Of a DNA stretch of 57,438 nucleotides, positions 53,962 through 57,438 are shown in pieces; the first letter of the stretch is position 1, and each line of letters starts with the position of its first letter. The notes beneath the pieces were generated by a model. The model did no database searches. It saw nothing but the letters and a program-made list of their open reading frames with translations, and was not told the origin of the DNA. The position numbers were made by a program, and so were the translations under genes. The stretch spans positions 1-57,438 of the forward strand of contig JAQXDI010000084.1 in NCBI GenBank assembly GCA_029251465.1, read 5' to 3'. The stretch comes from Ascidiaceihabitans sp. (GTDB lineage Bacteria > Pseudomonadota > Alphaproteobacteria > Rhodobacterales > Rhodobacteraceae).

Positions 53962-54030
53962 TGCACTTGCAGAATATTTCGCTGCGCGGCAGAAAACCCG
54001 CACAGGAAATATTGCCAAGGAGCAAACGAG

Positions 54031-54630
54031 ATGAATTCAGCACATGAACATAAAGTGCTAAGCGACGTCCTTCACGTTAACGAAGGCGCGTTGCGTTTGG
54101 CCAAACAGGCCGCGTTGGTTGTGTTTGGTATCGTAGTTTTAGCAGTTGCAGCAAAGATCAAAGTGCCCATGTGGCCAGTACCAATCACGCTTGGGACCTT
54201 TGCGGTTCTAAGCATTGGCGCGGCATACGGCGCGCGTTTGGGTCTGGTCACAATCTTTGGCTACTTGCTGATCGGTGCACTTGGGTTTGACGTTTTTGCA
54301 GGTTCAACAGCCGAGAAATTCGGGCTTGAGTACATGATGGGCGGCACCGGCGGCTATCTGGTTGGTTACGTCTTGGCGACCGTTTTGTTGGGTGCATTGG
54401 CGCGCAAAGGCTGGGACCGTTCAGCACCAAAAATGGCCCTGGCAATGGTGCTGGGCAACGTGCTGATTTACGTCCCGGGCTTGATCTGGTTGGGCATGCT
54501 GTACGGCTGGGACAAGCCGATCTTGGCATGGGGTTTGACACCGTTTTTGATGGGCGATGCGATCAAACTGGCGCTGGCTGCTGGCCTGTTCCCACTGGTC
54601 TGGAAAATGGTCGACCGCGCACGCGGATAA
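54031..54630 (+). CDS. bioY: Biotin transporter BioY
   Basis: The 199-residue S-component membrane protein of a biotin ECF transporter has MWPVPITLGTFAVLSIGAAY near residue 50, FDVFAGSTAEKFGLEYMMGG and GTGGYLVGYVLATVLLGALA, which form the biotin site of BioY. It has six helices. AAGGAG precedes the ATG by eight bases. No bioM or bioN is adjacent; solitary BioY proteins can work alone or share an energizing module. Confidence 0.95.
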   Translation: MNSAHEHKVLSDVLHVNEGALRLAKQAALVVFGIVVLAVAAKIKVPMWPVPITLGTFAVLSIGAAYGARLGLVTIFGYLLIGALGFDVFAGSTAEKFGLEYMMGGTGGYLVGYVLATVLLGALARKGWDRSAPKMALAMVLGNVLIYVPGLIWLGMLYGWDKPILAWGLTPFLMGDAIKLALAAGLFPLVWKMVDRARG

Positions 54631-54650
54631 AACTGTCTTGATCCAATAGC

Positions 54651-54680
54651 GAGGCGCGCGCCCTTCGGGACGCGCGCCTC
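54651..54680. terminator. Bidirectional hairpin between bioY and the hydrolase/OsmC gene
   Basis: GAGGCGCGCG (54651-54660) pairs perfectly with CGCGCGCCTC (54671-54680), closing on a TTCG-containing loop with further GG/CC pairing. It lies 20 bases after the bioY stop and 35 bases from the end of the convergent gene. It has no T-run but is very stable. Confidence 0.75.
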
Positions 54681-54715
54681 ATTACATTCCGGGTGTTTGG
54701 GTCAGCCGAGATCGC

Positions 54716-55931
54716 TTAGGGCGCGAGTTCGGTGATCACTTCTGAGCTACGCTCGAGCGTGCGGTGCACCGGGCATTTGTCGGCGATTTCGAGCAGGCGT
54801 TGGCGCTGATCGCCGCTTAGGTTACCCGTCAACGTGATCCGCCGTTTCCATGTATCAATCTTGTCGCCGCTGCCGGTTTCAGCGTCCTGCGCATGCACCT
54901 TTGAATGATTCACATCGACGCTGACATGATCCAATGACCAGCCTTTGCGCCGTGCGTACATTCGGATCGTCATCGACGTGCAAGCCCCTAATCCTGCAGC
55001 TAAAAATCCGTAAGGCGACATGCCTTTGTTGGTGCCGCCATAGGCCAGTGGTTCGTCAGCCAATGCGTGATGGACAGGTCCTGAATGGATGTCTTGCAGG
55101 AACCCTTTTGAGTCCGCTTCGCAGGTGCGTACAATACCTTCTGGTGCGCCGATTGGCGGGGCTGGGTGCTTGAGTTTCAAGTAGCGCGAAGCCCAAGTTG
55201 TGATCACCTCGGCAGCGTATTCTGCATCCTCGGATCGGGTAATAAGGTGGTCGGCATCATCCAGTGTGACAAATGATTTGGGGTGCTTGGCGGCCCCGAA
55301 AATCTCGGCTGCATTGTCTATTGAAACGATGGAATCTTGGGGGGGCGTGCAAAACCAGAAAAGCGGAATTTAAGCTTGCAACACAAGCCTTTAGCTCGGT
55401 ACTGGCAACGTCTTCGACGAACTTTTGACCGATGGTAAAAGGGCGACCGCCAAGGGAGACTTGGGCTGAGCCTTGGGATTTGATTGTTGGCAGGGCGTCG
55501 GAAAAATTGTGGGTGACGTGGCCCGGATCGAAGGGCGCGCCGAGGGTTGCGACGGCCTTGATTCCATCGATTTTTGTGGCCGCTTTTAGGACGGCAGCGC
55601 CGCCGAGCGAGTGGCCGATCAGCAGGGCAGGCGGCATGCCTATGGCGCTCAGATGGGCGGCGGCTGCGACCAAATCATCGACGTTTGTCGTGAATGACGT
55701 GTTGGCGAATTCGCCCTCGGAATGCCCCAAACCTTTGAAATCAAACCGTAAAACGGCGATACCCATGCCGGATAAACGTGCTGCGATCCGGCGCGCGGCG
55801 GGGATGTCTTTGCCGCACGTAAAGCAGTGCGCAAAGATCGCGGTGGCCATATGCGGGCCTGCGGGCAGGTCCAAACGGGCTGACAATTGCGCGCCGTCGT
55901 GGCCGGGGAAAGTGATGCGTTGTGTGGGCAT
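54716..55931 (-). pseudogene. Alpha/beta hydrolase-OsmC fusion gene with a frameshift
   Basis: The N-terminal alpha/beta hydrolase (start 55931, MPTQRITFPGHDGAQLSARL) has FAHCFTCGKDIPAARRIAAR and the nucleophile elbow LIGHSLGGAAVLKAA. The C-terminal OsmC domain (peroxiredoxin-like, cysteines in GACTSMTIRMYARR and ADKCPVHRTLE) starts near 55190. Both lie on the minus strand, with the intervening segment (DSIVSIDNAAEIFGAAKHPK, then HLITRSEDAEYAAE) in the OsmC frame. Removing one base from the seven-base C/G run at 55339-55345 joins everything into a 404-residue protein, the length of the known hydrolase-OsmC fusions. As it stands, the hydrolase ends early and the OsmC part has no good start. 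Confidence 0.85.
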
Positions 55932-56041
55932 GATACGTCCTTTGATTGACCCTATGATGGGGGCTAAGGACGGGCTTGGGAAGGTCTGTGACAGGGCGGT
56001 CACGCAGGTGTTAACGCACCGTGCAATCGGGTTTTGGCAAG

Positions 56042-56074
56042 AACTGCGCAGATTAGGCCGAATTATGCGCAGTT
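56042..56074. promoter_or_regulatory. Inverted repeat upstream of the hydrolase/OsmC gene
   Basis: AACTGCGCA (56042-56050) and TGCGCAGTT (56066-56074) form a perfect nine-base inverted repeat with 15 bases between, about 110 bases upstream of the hydrolase start. In the same gap, CGTTAAGG occurs twice (56101-56108, 56118-56125) with a variant CGTTAGGG at 56090-56097. This looks like a regulatory region for the hydrolase/OsmC gene, whose relatives respond to organic peroxides. The regulator is unknown. Confidence 0.35.
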
Positions 56075-56150
56075 TGAGTGGTTTTGGGGCGTTAGGGCGT
56101 CGTTAAGGATCGGGTGGCGTTAAGGTTTGAAGGCAGGAGGTAGGTGTTTG

Positions 56151-57438
56151 TTAACCCTCTGCTTGGGACGCAGCTTTTTTGGCAGCGCGTCGGTTTAGTC
56201 GAAACTTTGTACCATCAGGGCCAATCTCTGTCTCGCTGGTCACATTTAGCAATGCACCAAGTGCTTGCAGTGAATTAGTTTCATCGCGATTACCGCCGTC
56301 GGCTTCAAACAGGTTTTTGGTAACGCTTTCCAACCACAAATCGGAAATCATCTGTTTGTCATCTTTGGAAAGTTCCATCAGTGTTTCCATTGTCCAGCTA
56401 GCCCGTGTCATATCTAGTGAATAGCGGTGAAGCTGTTTTTCGTATTCACGCGATTGATTTGCCAAGGACCTCATCCAAGTCACGGCGTAGAGAAGAAGGC
56501 CCAAAGCTGCGGCACTTGTAAGCGTCATCTTTGCGTAGGCGAGAATTATCTCTGTCGCACTAGGTGTCGGCCTACCATCAGAATACAAGCCGGCAATGAC
56601 GGCCTGGTTTTGGACTACCAAAACGGCTAAGCTGGCCACGCCAATGAGTGACAGGACGATACCAAAGAGTGGCCAGAAGTTTCGGTAAGATCGTCCGGTA
56701 GGTCGTTCAAGGATATTAGCGACTTCTTCGATTATTTCAGAACGTAACTTGCGCCTTACGTGTTTGTGTTCACGGTCATCGAATTCATCTTGCTGTGTTT
56801 GAATTTCGATCTTTTTGTCTTCAAGTTTTTGGTTTTCTGTTTCTAACTTGGCGCTTAGTTCCGCTTCTTTTTGGAGCAAGTCAGCGTTAAGTGTTTCCCT
56901 TAAAGAGTCTAACTCTCTGCGTTTTTCATCTGCACCTTCAATGAGTTCAGTCGCCAGCGCGGCCAGCTTGGAAACTTCTGCATTAAGGATTGCTGTATTT
57001 CCTGCTTCGGTAGATGCGATGCTTGTCGGTTCGATAGACGTAGTTAGGTCTCTGATAACATTGTAAATCTCAAGTAAATCTTCATGATTTGCATCGTTTA
57101 CAGATCCCATACTGTTTTGGGAGTTCGCTGTTATTTTGATTTCATCGTAGTAGTTTGATGGCTCTCGAGCTTCAAAATTACTTCTCGAAATGCCCCTCGC
57201 GAAGGTAATCTGAATGTTAGGGGATGAGCAATTATAGGTTGCACCCTGTACCAAATGACTTCGACTACCCAAATCGGTTGTCCGTACCTTTTCTCCTTTG
57301 AGAGTGATATGAGAGCCGAAAGTAGCGGTTAGATGGCTGGCGGCGTAAACTGCATCCAGTTGAATTAAAATTTCCTGAACTTGTTTGTCGCTTAGTCGTC
57401 CTGAGCCTCCCCCTTTGAAGTGGTCCGCCCCTATAGTT
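56151..57438 (-). CDS. Uncharacterised coiled-coil membrane protein, partial (runs off right edge)
   Basis: The reading frame is open from the window edge to the stop at 56151, at least 428 codons, and no convincing start lies inside. A TTG at 57270-57272 is possible but has no ribosome binding site. The order is: a soluble N-terminal part (SDKQVQEILIQLDAVYAASH), then a long charged coiled coil (ELIEGADEKRRELDSLRETL to DDREHKHVRRKLRSEIIEEV). Two membrane helices follow (FWPLFGIVLSLIGVASLAVL and MTLTSAAALGLLLYAVTWM), then a helical C-terminal domain ending in a basic tail (RLNRRAAKKAASQAEG). GC is lower than that of the surrounding genes. I do not recognise the family; the two helices with a cytoplasmic coiled coil suggest a membrane-anchored scaffold. 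Confidence 0.6.
   Translation of the reverse strand, partial: TIGADHFKGGGSGRLSDKQVQEILIQLDAVYAASHLTATFGSHITLKGEKVRTTDLGSRSHLVQGATYNCSSPNIQITFARGISRSNFEAREPSNYYDEIKITANSQNSMGSVNDANHEDLLEIYNVIRDLTTSIEPTSIASTEAGNTAILNAEVSKLAALATELIEGADEKRRELDSLRETLNADLLQKEAELSAKLETENQKLEDKKIEIQTQQDEFDDREHKHVRRKLRSEIIEEVANILERPTGRSYRNFWPLFGIVLSLIGVASLAVLVVQNQAVIAGLYSDGRPTPSATEIILAYAKMTLTSAAALGLLLYAVTWMRSLANQSREYEKQLHRYSLDMTRASWTMETLMELSKDDKQMISDLWLESVTKNLFEADGGNRDETNSLQALGALLNVTSETEIGPDGTKFRLNRRAAKKAASQAEG

Noticed and set aside
53962..54030. Riboswitch or BirA-type operator in front of bioY
   Set aside because: The gap is only 69 bases and shows no recognisable aptamer or strong palindrome.
1..57438. CRISPR array, tRNA, rRNA, toxin-antitoxin or phage-defence cluster
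   Set aside because: No regularly spaced repeats, cloverleaf sequences, or recognisable defence-gene families were found on either strand.

Overview
The window is chromosomal DNA of an alphaproteobacterium, most likely a Rhodobacteraceae member of the Roseobacter group. The evidence is protein-level: heterotetrameric sarcosine oxidase genes, a yajC-secD-secF run followed by an Mth938-like gene and ccmABCDG, a TRAP uptake locus, a DUF6314 gene, and a typical Roseobacter housekeeping mix. An IS5-type transposase start at the left edge fits an IS-rich genome such as Octadecabacter or Loktanella relatives, but the genus cannot be fixed from the sequence alone.

Layout. 1-268: the end of an IS element abutting the C-terminal remnant of an unknown gene. 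375-4949: dusA, a TauE/SafE exporter, a 2-oxoglutarate-oxygenase-like gene, then a minus-strand run of DUF1289, ruvX and ccmI. 5244-11054: sarcosine oxidase operon soxB-(84-aa membrane protein)-soxD-soxA-soxG. 11189-13915: a small secreted protein, sodB with a duplicated copy of its own 3' end, a RarD-type exporter and a LOG-family gene. 14069-17733: a LysM protein, an Atm1-type ABC exporter and DUF302. 17820-22960: an RND efflux pair with an enlarged permease. 23251-26988: the conserved yfgM-bamB-der run. 27030-31538: a TspO/MBR-like membrane protein, a frameshifted DUF2235 gene, serS and a frameshifted pentapeptide-repeat gene. 31736-38600: yajC, secD, secF, a second TauE, Mth938-like, ccmA, ccmB, ccmC, ccmD, ccmG. 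38619-44116: a D-aminoacylase-like amidohydrolase with a DctPQM TRAP transporter and a divergent LysR regulator. 44293-53122: acnA, DUF1223, an LpxL-type acyltransferase, a DMT exporter, an orphan fliG-like gene, a TPR protein and purB. 53221-54630: two small uncharacterised genes and bioY. 54716-55931: a frameshifted hydrolase/OsmC fusion. 56151-57438: an uncharacterised, AT-richer coiled-coil membrane protein that runs off the right edge.

How the genes work together. The sox operon demethylates sarcosine to glycine and feeds methylene-tetrahydrofolate, producing H2O2. yfgM-bamB-der covers inner-membrane chaperoning, outer-membrane assembly and ribosome maturation. yajC-secDF drives protein export. 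ccmABCDG with the distant ccmI handles heme export and apocytochrome reduction. The TRAP-amidohydrolase-LysR block looks like one regulated uptake-and-hydrolysis unit.

The most notable irregularities are four single-base homopolymer frameshifts in three genes whose correction restores full-length reading frames, a decayed copy of the sodB 3' end, an extra membrane block in the RND permease, an undescribed small membrane protein plus an internal hairpin in the sox operon, and a 19-base palindromic repeat present twice. No CRISPR array, tRNA, rRNA or convincing novel defence system was found.
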